In this document: one piece after another, positions 1 to 11,683 of the stretch
Numbering within the stretch: the first letter of the stretch is position 1
Layout of the letters: the number at the start of each line of letters is the position of its first letter
Source: Penelope pileata
Lineage: Eukaryota; Chordata; Aves; Galliformes; Cracidae
Reading direction: 5' to 3'
Length of the DNA stretch: 64,000 bases
Assembly (NCBI GenBank): GCA_013396635.1
Contig: WBMW01003134.1
Location: 540,577 to 604,576, forward strand
The notes under the pieces: generated by a model
What the model saw: only the letters and a program-made list of their open reading frames with translations
The model's database searches: none
What the model was told of the DNA's origin: nothing
Program-made: the position numbers and the translations under genes

Positions 1-3000
1 GTTTGTTTTGCTTTCCCAGACAGCTGGAAGTCAGCGACGTAATGTGATGATCAAAGACACCATAGTGATCAGAGACCTAAAGGTGTGATGCTGTTAGGCT
101 TATTTTTGGGATCATGGCTGTCAGATAGCCTCCTCCATGCTGGATGGCCTCTAAACCTCGCTTCCGCCTTGCCCAGAGGGGTGAGGAGAGTGGGGGGCTC
201 CTATGGAGCAGGAGATATGGGCCTGCGGCTGCCGTGCAGGTCAGGTGCCTTCCCAGAGCGGGGTGGAAAGGGCCCTGTCAGACGGCCTCCAGGACAGGAT
301 TCTTCCTTGTGGACAGAAGGATGATCCCAGCCTTCCTGCTGGGATCCTCTTGAATTTTTAAGTCCTTTCTGGGCTCCTTCCTGCTTCTTGGCTCTTGGGT
401 GCTGCCTGCCCCAAACCTCACCTTCTGTCCTTGCAGCAGGCCAAGCTCCCGCCAAGTCTGGGGGTCTCATAGGGACAGGTGCCATCTCCACCAGTAACAG
501 CTGCTTCCAAAACCTGCTGGTGCAGCAGGACTGCAGTTTAAATGTGGGCCCAACCTGTGTCTACATGCAGACTGCCCTGAGCTGGCTGGACCAGCCCCAT
601 ACACACCCACCCTGTGTTACCAAGTGGGCACCAGGCCCAGAAGGTCACGAAGGACAGTTGTTATCTGGGGTGAGGCACTGTGGGGCATGTCAGCAAACAC
701 TGAAGGGCTCCTTGGTCAGGACTTCGGCCTGTCTTGCTGTGCCCTACAGCAGCAGCCTCTGCATATCCTACAGGTTATGGCAGGAAGAGGAGAAACTGCA
801 GAGATGAAGAGCGTGATCTGGGGGAAATGACGGTCAGGTCAGAAGGATGCAGAGGCCAGGACAGAGGGGAAGAAGGCAGGCAATTCCAGAATCAAGTGCT
901 GCCTGTGAAGGTGGCAGTGCTGGGAATCCTGCCTGTCCCTGATCTGATGGTTTCATAACAGAAACCCAAGAGGAGTCCTTTGGGGCAGAGGCTCCAGGCA
1001 GTTTGCATCCTCAGCGTACAGAGCTGCCCTGAGACCTCTCCCAGACAGACAGCAGCGTGGTGAGCCATGCCGGGTCCCCAGCACAAGATACCTCTGAGAT
1101 ACCCCACAGCCCTCTTTTCCTCATCACCGCATATTTCTGTGGCTTAAATATAGGAGATACAAAACAAGTGCAGCGCACGTGAAATGCCATTCGGGGGAGC
1201 GCGCTAAACACGCTGCCTCCGTAACATAAGGAGCCCAAAGAGCACCTGCCAAATATTTGGGCTGAGATGCCAAAGCAGAGAGGGGTCTTCTATGCTGACC
1301 AAGCCTTCAGGCTGGTGCTGGGAGCATCTTTAAGGGGTGTCTCTTGGGGAGGATGCAGATTGCCTGTGGTCCAGCCTGTCCTGCATGTGCAGGAGCTGGT
1401 TTTCCAGAGAAAGTGAAGGGCAGCTCCTTGTGCCCTGCCACGGGGGCTGCAAGGGGAACCGAAATGAATGATCACCAGTGGTATGTGCTGTAAAGCAATC
1501 ACAAGTGGTACCTCCCGTAGAGCAAAGAGGCAGTGCTTCCCCAGGGGTGTGGCCTGGGAGGGTTACGCGATGCCGGGGAAACGAAGCCAGTTTTTGAACA
1601 TCTGACCCTGGTGGTATTTTCAGCGCAGTGATTTTTGAAGCGATTAACGACAACAGCTTGGCACTGCTCAGAGGCTGGTGGTGCTGATTAAGCTAACTCT
1701 TCCTTGGCTCGTGGCCGGCATCAGGAATAGAAAGGGCAGAAAGCTCCCCAGGGCAACAGGGGAGGCAGAGCGGCTCAGGACCGTCCAAACTGCCTGCTTT
1801 TACATGGGAAAATTAAAAAAAACCTACTGCCACCCAGCTCCAGAGCTGTGCTCAGCAGTGCTGGAGGCCTCAGCTTCGTTTGGCTTTGACAGTATTTTGA
1901 TATGGACCCTTTTCAACATTTCCTTCCCTCTCTTAATAAAAAAGAGCCTTAATGTTAAATGTGTGGTAGCGCTGCCAGTGTGGCACTCTTTGCATATGTT
2001 TGCAGCGGGATCCCAGAGATGCTGTCTAGCTCCAAATCTATCCATAAAATCTCTCTGCAAGAAACTCTTGGGAAGGAAATCTGTCAGCTGCGTGTGAATG
2101 CCACACATCACGGCCTGATCACCAGTGCTGACGTAACCGAAACTCCCCAAACCATTCCACTTATAAATAAGGCAGCTCCTCCAGATGCCACCTCAGAAGT
2201 CAGCAGTTCCCTGGAGAAAGTTCTGCACATCGTCACCATTATGAAACTGTTGTGAGCTGATGTCTGAGGCAGAAAAAGATTTTGTTTGCTTTGTGCTACC
2301 TCTGTTAGCTCCATGGCATCACCTGGGTCCTCTCTCATCTTTTTCTTTTTTCTTCCCAAGTGATAAAATTTAGCATGTGGGATCCTGAAACTCACAGGGA
2401 GCTCTCAGCAAAGCTGCGTTTCTACACAATCACAGCAAGCTTACTAAAATGACCGCAGTGCCATGTAGGTCACATCCACATTCCAGCAGAGCTATTCCAT
2501 TGCCCCGAGCTAGCACAGGGTGAGAGGGGTGTGAACAGAACCCTGTTTGCTCCCTGGAGGCTGTGTGCCGTGCTCTCATGGTGAAACAGGAGGTGTTGCA
2601 AGCACTTGTGTGCAATGCCGCTTGCACCTCAGGCAGGCACAGGCTTTTGGGGAAGTTTGGGGCTTTGCTTCCCAGGGCGGTCCTTTTGCTGAGGGTCCTG
2701 GATTGAGGAGGGGCTTCAGTGTTTGGGGCTGGGCTGTTTTCAGTGTCTTTCCTTCTCTGTGTTATTAAGTAGAGGCAGGCTCCTCCTCAATTTTTGCCTT
2801 TCCATCTTTTTACTGACTATTTAAGCTCCAGGCATTAATTCCAAGCTCTGGGCCTCTGAATTTTCCAATCCTAAGCTCCTTGCACTTAAACCAGAGTGAG
2901 CCAGCACCACCCTCTTCCCTATTGATAAGTTACACAGCACAAGCCTGGTGCTGCTCATGGTTTCCTGGCGGCCCTGCTCCACCTGCTGCTCAGCCACCAG

Positions 3001-5085
3001 GTGCAGGGGGCTGTCAGTGGCTGTGCACACAGGGAGTGCTCTCCTGCACCCTCGGCGGAAGGTCTGTGGGTGCAGCTGTGCCTCCCACCCTCCAGAAGGG
3101 CTGTGTGAATGGGGCCTCAGTCAAGCCATTTCACTGCTCTTAGGTGGCGGGTCCAAGCTTTGGAAATGTTGCTCAAAATTCTGCAAGATGTGACAGCACC
3201 CCTCATCCCATTGCGATGGTGAGATGCGAAGACCTACCTCGAGGAAACCTCCCCATTCCCAGCACTGCAGTGCCTTGGCAATGTTGCCAAGCGCTCGGCT
3301 GCTGCCTCCTGCCCCTCTAACTCACATCCTCATGCTGTTTTCTCTGTTTTCTCTCGTTTTCACTCACAGCCTTTAACCTCACGCTTCCTGATGGGCTGTG
3401 TGGTGGTGTCACGCCCTTGGCACACCAGCCTCAGACCTTTGTTTTTAGCAGAGAGCGGGCAGAAGCGTTCCGCAGGCAGCGAGCGGTGCCTTGCATCGCT
3501 AAAGGGCATAAGCTTGCCCCAGCCAGGCCATGTTCGCCTGGTGGCTCTGAGAATGGGGCAGGATGGCAAAAAACTTGTCTTTCACAGCGCTCTGTAGGAG
3601 GCTGTCTAAAAATGGGAGCAAAAAGGTGGGAAGGAGGGCGGTTTGGCTTCAGGCTTTGGTGAGATGCTGGTTGGGAGAGCGCAGAAGGTCACCTGGGCAC
3701 CAGCATCTGTGGTCTCTCTCTGGCTTGTTGGTCTCTTTCTTTTCTCTGGTTAAATGCCACCTGTTTATTATTTGACCTGTTTTTTCCCTCACTGCTGTTA
3801 TTATTAGCGATCTAGAAATATTGCCGACAAACACAAACCAAACAAGCTGCCTTCAAGATGCGGAGAAAGGGAAAAAAACATCAAAGATCTTCAATTAAAA
3901 AATAGAGAGTCAACAAAGCAGTGCATGCCTCTGATTCCAATTATTTTTAAATTCCAGGCTTGATCATCCCTGCTGCAACACCCCATTAAAAATAGGACTC
4001 CAGCTGCCCCTGGGACAGCTGTGGGATGTCCGGGGTGGGGACGGGTGTCCCACACACCCCCTCGCTCCAGAGCAGCTTGCACCCACCCACACAGCCCGCA
4101 GACCCAACCATGAATAGCAGCTGTGCAGAGAAGGGGGTCCAAGCTCTCTGCACAGACAGGAGCAAGCACAGCTGCCCTGTGCCACGTGGCCGCCTTGCAG
4201 CCCTGCCCTTGTCTGCCCTAAGCGGGTCTGTCCATGTTCCTGGAGAAATGTACTTAAACCTGAGTTTATAGGCCAAGCACCTCTTATTAAAATCCATCTA
4301 TCTGGCTCAAGGAAACACTGTTGCCTTGGTGATGGGAAGTTAGGATGTCTCCTTCTCTGCGCTGCAGCGAGCGTGCTGCATGCCTGTTCCATCGCTGGGC
4401 ATGGGAGATGAGCCAATGGCACTGGTGGGGCTGGTGGGAGCTGTGGGGCAACCATCTGTGGTCACTCAGCAGTCATGCTGGACAGGATACAAGTCTTTGC
4501 TAATGGCTTCCCATGTGCTGAGTGCTCAGTGTGCTGGGAGATGGAGACATCTCAGGCACTGTTTTGGGTGAAAATATAATAGGGTACCTCTGAGGTACGC
4601 ATCCGCTAGAATATAGCACTGCTGTGCACATGGGAACATCCTTAGTGGATGCAGCTTGCTCGAGGTGGTGGCAGCTTGAGAGGCTCCATGGGATGTGCAG
4701 TGGCTGGCTCTCACCAAAGCGTGGCCGGCTGGCCATGGTGTGGAAAGCAGCCTGGTCCCATGTGCCATGGGCAAGCTGTGGCACTGATCTCCTCGTGCGG
4801 CTTTAGACATGGTGCCTGAGAGGTACTTGCACGGAAAGCATAGTAACTTGTGTTGTTTTAGGGAGAGATAAAGGTTGCCTAACCTGAATTGTTACTAGAT
4901 AAAGGACATGTCTCAGCTTCAAGATAGCACCCAAGACTTTATCCTCCTTTTTCTCTAACATTGGCAGCTGTGTTACAATGCACCAGGCAGTGCACGTAGC
5001 CATGAGCAGGAGCTACGTTTAATTTCAGCTAAGCCTCAAGGCTGATTCCAAATCCCAGAGCTAAACCTCTTCTCTCTCTTAAAAA

Positions 5086-5101
5086 GGGCAGGCAGGCAGG
5101 C
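5086..5101. repeat. (GGCA)n microsatellite
   Basis: About four tandem copies of GGCA are visible. The run is short and has no evident functional context. Confidence 0.8.
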
Positions 5102-5120
5102 TTCACCTTGTACATTTTTT

Positions 5121-5146
5121 AAGCATACCTTCAAAGCATACCTTCA
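5121..5146. repeat. 13-bp tandem duplication
   Basis: The 13-mer aagcataccttca occurs twice with no spacer, at 5121 to 5133 and 5134 to 5146. Perfect identity suggests a recent replication-slippage duplication. Confidence 0.9.
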
Positions 5147-7131
5147 AAGATACAAGTACAGCTCTGTGGGGAGCCCTGATGAGCAGCAGTGCTGGAGAGC
5201 ACCTGTGTGCCCCAATAGCACACCAGTCCTGGGCATGGAGAGGCCCTGGGGCTGACACCGCTGAAAACAGGTCTCTTATCCACTGAACCTGGGCACTTAA
5301 TTACTGGACATTATGGAAAAAGTCAGCATTACTTTTTTCCCCATTCATTAGAAACCCTGATGGGGTTTTGTGCCGGCTTTGGCCTGGGAGGCAGGTCAGC
5401 TACCTTGGGTGCAACCAGAGGACACAGACAGGAGATGTGAGGAGAGGCAAGGCTGGAGCAGCAGTATGAAAAGATCTGTAGCAAATCACAGTCTAATTGC
5501 TGTTTCTCCTGTGCACTCCCAGTTTACATATGTTGACCACTGCTAAGAAAATGCCTGGGCCCATACGCTTGCAGTGCTGAGCTGAGGACTAACAAACTCT
5601 GTGCATTGATTCCTCTGCATTGACCCATGAGCTCTGGCTGTGCCAAACCCCCTGCCCCCGTTCCAGGCTGTGATGAGGGGAAGCATGGTGCTACAGGAAG
5701 GGATTTATTTTTCAAGAAATATACCTTCAAAATCTCAGGCACTTAGATTTACCAAAATTTAAAAAACATTTTCCTGAAACCATGTGTACTGACTGTAAGG
5801 CTTCACTGAAGTCCCTTGCCTTGAGTTAGCATAGTGGCGAGGGCCATAAAAAACACAGAACACATCACTGCCTGTACTTTCAAGAGGCCAAAACAGTTTC
5901 TTCTCTCATCTTTCGTGTAACATATATATGTGGTTGTGCTCCACTGAGCCTAGGCAGAGTCACATGCAAGGTCTGCACAGATCCCCTGAAGGAGATAGCA
6001 TGATGCAAGAGTAAAGGTGTCATTAGAAAACAAGCAAGTTCATTAACAGGTTTTATTTGAGGACTTTTGAGCTTCGAATAGCTCTTGCAAGAGTCAGCCT
6101 GAGTTTCTGTGAAAGTGTCTTTTGTCACACCCAGCCCAGTGACTTGAGATTTCAATGCAAAATAAGGAAAAATGATGCTATTGGAGCGTAAGTAGATGAA
6201 AACAATATGAAATTATTGATAATGATGCAGAAAACACTGAAGTTTTCTACCAATGTTTTTGTTTGTAAGTGGGAAAATATCAGTGCTAGCTTACGGTCCA
6301 TATCATTGTGAAAATGTTTTTTTCCATGTATCTATCCCTAAGGAGGATTTTAAGCAGTAGCTTTGAAGAGAACTGTCCAAGGGACTCTCTGCTGATTTTC
6401 AAAACACACTTGAAGTACGGCAGGATTTCTAGAGAAGTATGAGTTAGTGCTCCGTCACTGATGGTGTGACAGCCTGGCAGTGGCCCTGGCCTCCTCACGG
6501 AATAGCTGATGGAGGAGTCATGTAAGCAAAATAAAAGGAGATGGAATACAACCAGTGGGGTTTTATAGGAAAGAAATGTGTTGATACTGTGCTTGGACTT
6601 CTGTGAGAAATAATACCTGGCATTGCATGAGAGCTTGACTAAGAAACTTGAAATGGTGTAGGTCAGTTTGGGGCATGCTGGATGGATTCAAAACAAGTCT
6701 GAGTGGCAGAAGTAACTCAATTGAGGAGTCATCGAGGATGCTGGCTTCTTGTGAGGCACAGATTTGCTCTGCCCCTGTGGGTTTTAACTCTCTTTATGCC
6801 CATGGCCTGCAAGGGAACTTGAAATTGTGGCCTGCTGAATATGTAGAAGGCCCAGTGTCTGGGGAAGTGGTAGGTAACTGGGAGAAAAGTCTACTCAGGG
6901 AGCGAGCTGATTCACCTGGGTTTAATACGGGCATACCTGTGAGTGAAGGAGGAAGGCCGTGGTTATGGGATAGCGTTGACTGTGTTCTGAGAAATTTTGA
7001 TGCTGAGGAGTTGGGGATCATAGAGGGAAATCTGATGAGGAGGATATCCTCATGTGATGCTGGGGCCCAAAGGACTCAAGTGGTCCTTGTGCATCTTAAC
7101 TGATCCTTGAAGTGCTCCTGACATATACACG

Positions 7132-7155
7132 AATATATTTATATATATATACACG
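7132..7155. repeat. AT-rich simple repeat
   Basis: An imperfect run of alternating A and T ends in an alternating purine-pyrimidine ACACGCATGCAC segment. It is an ordinary low-complexity tract. Confidence 0.75.
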
Positions 7156-8454
7156 CATGCACAAGTATGAGTGACAGATCATCTAACATCTGGATTTATC
7201 CCCAGCGTAACAGCTTTGGAGCAATCTGCTCCATGCTGGTGTCTGCCTCTCCAAGGGGCTGGCCCAAAGAAGATCCATGCAAATGCTCATAAGCCTTAAA
7301 ACTCACACTTTGTACAGCAAGAGCCATTGACAGCAGTCTGTTTGACAAGGGTAAGAGTGGTGTGAGTACAGTCTGTGTACTAGGCACACACCTACAGCAA
7401 GAGCAAGTCCTTTGTTCTCCAGGGCAACGAGCTCCAAAGCCAAGACAAATCAACACCAAAAGTAAGATGTAGCAGTTTTTAACTGTGATGTAACTAACCT
7501 CTGGGACAACGTTAAAAGGCACAGGGGAGCTCTGCCATCACCCGTTTCCAAATCATGCCGGATGTGAAAATAGAAAAGCAAAACAGAAAAAAAAAAACAA
7601 GCCCACACCCTCAGAGCTACGGTCTGAAAGTCCCAGCTCAGCACCTGACAAACAGCTCCATCTGGCCAAAAACCCACCACCAGCTTTTGGCCAGTGCGCG
7701 CTCTCTGCAGTTTGGGGTTTCGGGTGTCACAGCGGTGCTGGCTGTGCTCCGCATTCCCTCTGAGGTACCAGGGAGGGTGCACCCAGCCCCCAGCCACCAG
7801 ATTTAGCTAGCATCTGACAGAAATAGATTTCTTGTGTAGTTACACAACGGTGTCGCTTTAATTTCCAGTCTCAGCCTAAGCAAGCATAAGAACACAGGTG
7901 CTGGCACAGCCCACTGCAGGATTAACATACTTAGAGGAGTTCATTTGCTGAGCTGCGCTCCTCCTAACCCTGGCAGGGAGGATGGACACCTTATCCCAGT
8001 AGGAATAGCAGGTCCACCCCCAGCATGGGTGCACCTGTGTGGTTTGGAGAGCTCAGCAGAAGCACCACAGAAGCACAGCAGCATCAGCGGATCCACACAG
8101 GGTTCTGGCAAGCACAGCTCTGCCTCTGCACCCAGACTGCTGCTGGAGAGGTTCCTATGTCTGCTATTGCCCATTTCTTTCCCCCCATATGCTACAATTG
8201 AAACAGGCATTGCTCTTCCCTGTGCCAGTCCCAACCAGCCAAAAACGTGATGTTTGCCTGTTAATCTGTTCCAGGGAATGGAGAGAGGGCTGAAGAGCAA
8301 GGGAAGCTCCATGCCCTGTTAAGCTGGGGCTCCCAGCTGGCAAGCCTGGCAGCCAGCACCCTGCTGAGGGAGCGGCGGGGGTGCATTTGTCCTCAGCTGC
8401 ACATGGGTGAGTGGAAGAGGTGGGCAGCAGCCCCTAGGTTTATGGTGTGACCCA

Positions 8455-8520
8455 AGTTGGAACGAGCCTCAGAAGGCACCTGGTCCAACCTCTTGCTCCC
8501 AGCAGGGTCATGGAGAGGTT
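8455..8520 (-). mobile_element. CR1 LINE fragment, antisense, decayed
   Basis: The segment starting gttggaacgagcctc, with 'ggtccaacctcttgctccc' and 'agcagggtca' downstream, follows the order of an antisense CR1 3' region (ggttggaagggacct, then tccaaccccctgctc, then agcagggtca). The terminal octamer repeats are missing or degraded, so the exact end is uncertain. It is an old, short copy. Confidence 0.5.
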
Positions 8521-9736
8521 GTAGGAATGTCCCTGCCCCAGAGAAGCCAGCCTGCTCTAACTGTGGGCCAGCCCTGCCAGAAACAACCGAGCTGGGAGGC
8601 TGGAGAGGATTTCTTAGGTGCTGTATCTTTCCTGATACAAATGTCAGATACATTCCTCTCTTCCCCTCCTACCCACCTGGTGAAGAACATGGACTACAGG
8701 TTTCAGAAACAGCAGTGAAGCTTAAATCCCACTGCAGATGCCCACATGGAATGGGAGCAGGCTGCTGTCACCGTGAGAGGCAGCCTCCCCCGAGCGAGGC
8801 CGAGCTGTGGGGAGCTCATGCTCCAGCTCCTCCCTGGGCTGTTTGGAGTTTTGCCCAAATGCAAATGCTCCAACCTCTCCTTTCTGCAAATCCATTGCCC
8901 CTCCGAGCCAGGACTGTGTCAGAGGGCAAGGAGCGGGGTCATATATACGTGAGAAATGTATTTGAGCACAGACAGTACATCACTGAAGCTGCTTTCTTTT
9001 CTGGGCTGCTGCCTTTCAGTGAGGCTCAGATAACTCAATTTGGCACCACTCACTGCTAAGTTTTCCATACCAACCGCAGCTGAGCTTTGTTTAAACGAGG
9101 TTTGCTGAAGCTGTGCTGCAAGTGAGTTTAAAGGGTCACAGTCCCTGGAGCTGGTCCAGGTGGCTCTTTGTGCCTCCAGCTCCCTTGGAAACTGCTCCGA
9201 GCTGAGGCCGGGATATTTGCATGAGCCATGTCCCCCCCGTGTTGCTCAAGTGCAGGGGGCTGCAAGCAAGGCAGAAATTACACAATGCGGGCCCTAAAGT
9301 TGGAAGGATAAGAAACCACGGCACCTACTCTGCCCTGGGCTGCGGAGACTGGAGAGGAGGGGGCTAATTTTGCTGGGAGCCCCTGTAGACAGCCCCTAAT
9401 GCTTTAAGGACAACTGCATCTGTGGTTCAGAATGCCAAACGCGCAGCTTTGCAGCTGCTGCAGAAAACATACTTGGTGTGTCCCCCCCCCAGCTTTCTTC
9501 TTCTGCAGTGAGCTCCTTGCTGAGGAAGCGAGCTGCTGAGTGATGTGAAAGTTGTTTTTATTGTGTCTGGGGTTGCTTTTGTTCTCCATTCTCACTGGGA
9601 AAAAAGAAAGCCTGGTTGCCCTGTCACTTTGGAATCTGCAGAGAGCTTCAGATTGACCCAAGAAATACCACCCAAGCTAGGAACCTGCCTCTCGTCTGCA
9701 CAGGAGAAGGGTTAGTTGAATAAAAGATGGCTTTAC
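8521..9736. other. Gene-free stretch
   Basis: No gene is recognised. A 200-codon plus-strand open frame covers 8457 to 9059, but it begins inside the decayed CR1 fragment and shows no known domain, so it is treated as chance. A cytosine homopolymer is present at about 9483. Confidence 0.5.
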
Positions 9737-9797
9737 CTTCCTCAAAGGCATCATCTTCTTCCCCAGATGCAGCCAGGTCTTCTTGGGCGTTCTGCAT
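9737..9797 (-). CDS. Candidate minus-strand first coding exon, unrecognised
   Basis: Read on the minus strand, an ATG at 9797 in the context ATCGCCATGC opens 20 codons (beginning Met-Gln-Asn-Ala-Gln and ending in the acidic GEEDDAFEE). The frame runs into a good splice donor, GAGGAAG followed by GTAAAG, at 9736. An in-frame TAG lies upstream at 9860 to 9858. The flank from 9780 to 9920 has roughly ten CpGs, more than its surroundings, and a TATAAAA motif on the same strand at 10026 to 10020 would place a start site near 9990. Upstream ATGs exist in the putative leader, which weakens the call. I do not recognise the peptide. It could be the alternative first exon of a gene continuing below position 9737, or chance. 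Confidence 0.3.
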
Positions 9798-9975
9798 GGC
9801 GATGAGGGCGCAGCTCAGGGCAGCAGCCAGAGCTGAATGCGCGCACCGGCTCCTATGCTACTGAGAGGCTGTTTCCTTTCACCGGTTTCCTAAACATCGT
9901 GGTTGCGACAGCTTCCGCATCTGCCCTTGTGAAAACAGGCTCATTCATACGGGTAAATGCCCCACGTTCTTACTG

Positions 9976-9994
9976 GGAGAGGGAGAGGGAGAGG
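9976..9994. repeat. (GGGAGA)n simple repeat
   Basis: About three tandem GGGAGA units are followed directly by an ambiguous base at 9995. The ambiguity probably reflects sequencing or assembly difficulty in the purine tract. Confidence 0.85.
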
Positions 9995-10019
9995 NCTTCC
10001 ACTGGCTGTGCTTTCTGAA

Positions 10020-10026
10020 TTTTATA
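10020..10026 (-). promoter_or_regulatory. TATA-like box upstream of candidate exon
   Basis: The minus strand reads GCTTTATAAAATTC, containing a consensus TATAAAA. It lies about 30 bases before the purine/pyrimidine tract at 9976 to 9994 and about 220 bases before the candidate ATG at 9797. TATA-like strings are common in AT-rich DNA, so only its position makes it notable. Confidence 0.25.
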
Positions 10027-10029
10027 AAG

Positions 10030-11527
10030 CAGGTGGACTCCCTCCTGCCTCTCAGTTTATGAGAGGACCATGCCCAGAAGCTTACTCTAGGCTTGCACAA
10101 AGATACACTTGGGCTTCAGGTGATGCCTGAGCCTTGGATGGCCCCACTGGTTTTGTTAGGCCACTCACAGGCATTTGCATGCATGGGGGTGCACACGCAG
10201 GTGTGGGGCCTGAGGCTGGTAGCCTGCCCCATCTCTGCTCTCAGCATGAGGGCAGCAGACCTGTGCTGAGCACTGACGGCCCAGTCTCCTAATCGCATGT
10301 GCCTCCACGCCCTCGCAAGTGGAACTCCCAGCACAGCAGTGGTTGCTGCAGCTTCCAGTGGATGAGTCACAACCAGATATGAGCTCATCCCTAATTAGTA
10401 TGGTTTTTTTATCTTTTTGAAAGCTCTGCCACTGGGTTTCTGCTGGGCTGGAAATGGAGACAGCCAGCCTCCTCAGCAGCACACAGCTTAAACAAGCCCA
10501 GAAGATGATGAGACAGAAGACAGGACAAGTCCCGTTGGGACACCTAACCTAACCCCAAGCCAGGCCTCAGAACCATGCTCACCTGTCCTATAGGCAGCCC
10601 TTTTGATGACATAGCAAAGCCCAAATCCCCTTCCCAGCTTGACCACACTGTTTCCCTGCTCCCTGGAAGGTGCCTCCTCCTCTGCCCTGCTTTCTCGCTG
10701 GGTGCTTGGCCGAGCTCCCTGCTGCTGCCTTGCCGAGGGAGGGAACTGCATTGCCCAGCTGGGTGGGGCAGAGACCAAGAACCTCCGAGGGCTGAATTTT
10801 GGTGTAACTGCCTGCTTGTTCCAGGCAGCAAGCCTCCCTGAGGAATTCAGGTCCCAGGCCTCTCTTGTTTGGCTTTGCTTTACCATCATACTTGTTCAAG
10901 TCTCCACAGAGAAAATAAGGGAGCTTTGCCTAGTGTGTGTGGGGGAAGACTGTGGCCCTGCTGGGCAGGCTTCGGGAAAACACTTCTCCTTTGTAAACTC
11001 CTCCCCTTCGGCCTTTGTCTTCTCCTGTTTCTTGAAGCGATTTCTCCCGGTGAGGTCCATCCCTGACAAGGTCTGGATGCTGCAGCCTATTGCGCTCCAT
11101 GGGAGCACCCCTCTGCCTCAGGAAGGCTCTCCCGCCCTTAGAGTGCTGGCGAGTAAATGAAGACAGTGCTAAAAAGAGAGAAGCACCGCCATGGGATGCT
11201 AAGAGGAAATGGAGCAGAAGAAGGGATCAGTAGGAGAGAGGAGAGAGATGGAGAAGCATTGGTCTGAAAGGAGGGATGGCACCTCCCTGGGCACTCCCTC
11301 AGGGGAAGTGCTGAGCCTGCAGGGTGGTGGGACCAAGCCATGAGAAGGCTGCAGGGGGTCAAGGAAAGGAGAAGTGCAGAGGGAAGGGCAGCCACAGGAT
11401 GTACCTTGCATTAAAGCACTTCCTGGCAAGAACTGCTCCCAGCAATGGGCGGCCACTGCCCTGTCACTTCCCTGAAATGGCATGAGGCGGGTGGGAGAAA
11501 CTCAAGGTCCTGTAAAACCATGAGGTG
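10030..11527. other. Gene-free stretch
   Basis: No recognisable gene. A 173-codon plus-strand frame (10639 to 11160) overlaps shorter minus-strand frames and has no identifiable motif. Purine-rich DNA (gagaga and ggaga runs) occurs around 11210 to 11260. Confidence 0.5.
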
Positions 11528-11683
11528 CACAGAATGGGTGGGATTGGAAGGAAACTCAAAGCCCCCCCAGTCCCACTCCATGCCGTGGTCGGTGCCCCCC
11601 ACCAGATCAGGCTGCCCAGGGCCCGTCCAACATGGCCCTGCGCACCTCCAGTGATGGGGCACCCACAGCTCTCTGGGCAGAGG
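11528..11683 (-). mobile_element. CR1 LINE 3' fragment, antisense
   Basis: It starts with cacagaatgg and 'attggaaggaaactcaaagc', continues through 'ccaccagatcaggctgccc' and 'agggcccgtcc', and ends at 'ggggcacccacagctctct' plus 'gggcagaggag'. This is the reverse complement of the CR1 type whose sense strand reads 'ccagctgcccagagagctg'. Order and spacing match the copies at 47400 and 58505. It is 5'-truncated, as is usual for CR1. Confidence 0.92.

Larger units (their letters stand above)
1..8454. other. Gene-free, relatively GC-rich stretch
   Basis: I see no recognisable gene or interspersed repeat here. Open frames reach 163 codons on the minus strand (3964 to 4455) and 151 codons on the plus strand (6648 to 7103). 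Neither has a family motif, a clear splice context or a CpG-rich start, and both are plausible chance frames in GC-rich DNA. Small tandem repeats are present: a GGCA run near 5086, a 13-bp direct duplication at 5121 to 5146 and an AT-rich run near 7132. Confidence 0.6.

Noticed and set aside
3964..4455. 163-codon minus-strand frame
   Set aside because: Low-complexity Pro/Ser/Cys-rich composition with no known motif and no exon structure.
6648..7103. 151-codon plus-strand frame
   Set aside because: Considered as a retroviral or cellular exon remnant, but I recognise no motif and the flanks show no splice or repeat structure.
8457..9059. 200-codon plus-strand open frame, one of the longest in the window
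   Set aside because: It begins inside a decayed CR1 fragment, composition is Ser/Pro/Ala-rich as in random GC-rich DNA, and no family motif is seen.
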